This document shows positions 63,999 through 64,000 of a stretch of 64,000 nucleotides of DNA, in pieces. Source of the DNA: Mesorhizobium sp. YC-39 (GTDB lineage Bacteria > Pseudomonadota > Alphaproteobacteria > Rhizobiales > Rhizobiaceae); contig NZ_JAOWPS010000014.1 of NCBI RefSeq assembly GCF_025753795.1, positions 21,945 to 85,944 of the forward strand. Reading direction: 5' to 3'. Both the position numbers and the translations under genes were made by a program. The notes beneath the pieces are model-generated. The model did no database searches. It was not told the DNA's origin and saw only the letters and a program-made list of their open reading frames with translations. Each line of letters opens with the position of its first letter. Position 1 is the stretch's first letter.

Positions 63999-64000
63999 AA

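Noticed and set aside
1..64000. CRISPR arrays, tRNA or rRNA genes
   Set aside because: No regularly spaced repeats and no tRNA- or rRNA-like sequence were recognised.

Overview
This window looks like part of an alphaproteobacterial (Mesorhizobium-type) symbiosis island. The evidence is a rhizobial nifHDKENX cluster under a NifA/sigma-54 promoter, an adjacent ACC deaminase gene (acdS), an ExoX/SyrA-like small membrane protein, high-GC codon use in the core genes, and a very high load of insertion sequences and gene relics. The assignment to Mesorhizobium is inference from gene content and order; no search was run.

Layout. 1-5.6 kb: relics (a GntR regulator fragment, an IS1595-type transposase relic), an intact Fic protein, and a three-gene leftward cassette (Abi_C-domain protein, 86-aa protein, DUF4238 protein) that may be a defence module. 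5.8-20.1 kb: the nitrogen-fixation block. It has a NifA upstream activator sequence plus -24/-12 promoter, nifH-nifD-nifK-nifE-nifN-nifX-DUF269, a PhoB-like regulator with an atypical receiver, a universal stress protein, a redoxin gene with its own perfect NifA/sigma-54 promoter, relics of duplicated nifH and DUF269 genes, then DUF683, fdxB (ferredoxin III) and an ExoX-like gene. 20.4-22.5 kb: acdS and a broken radical SAM/SPASM gene. 22.5-29.3 kb: an IS pile (IS66, IS1380, IS481 and three complete IS110-type transposases, one of which splits an IS481 element). 29.3-35.4 kb: an amino-acid permease relic, a SET-domain methyltransferase gene followed by a GNAT-like gene, recombinase relics and a DMT exporter. 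35.4-45 kb: IS256, IS5, IS110 and IS21 relics around a partial ectoine cluster (ectB and aspartokinase intact, ectC broken, no ectA recognised). 44.9-45.4 kb: a bacterial ubiquitin-like protein gene overlapping the start of a truncated E2-like reading frame. 46-47.3 kb: a CapA-family gene. 48.3-57.7 kb: an amine or amino-acid catabolic module (M20 amidohydrolase, AsnC/Lrp regulator, dimethylglycine/sarcosine dehydrogenase-like flavoprotein, semialdehyde dehydrogenase, class III aminotransferase) with two damaged GlxA-type regulators. 58-61.65 kb: a flavin oxidoreductase gene split by an IS21 element with a 5-bp target duplication. 61.7-64 kb: IS3, IS110 and probable IS6 remains.

How the genes work together. 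NifHDK form nitrogenase, NifEN and NifX build FeMo-cofactor, and DUF269, DUF683 and FdxB are the usual accessory and electron-transfer partners. AcdS would lower plant ethylene during nodulation. The second promoter ties the redoxin gene to the same NifA control. The right half is dominated by decay: at least a dozen non-transposase genes or relics carry frameshifts, stops or truncations, while a few cassettes (Abi_C trio, SET/GNAT pair, ubiquitin-like gene, catabolic module) remain partly or wholly intact and are the most interesting accessory content. No tRNA, rRNA or CRISPR array was recognised.
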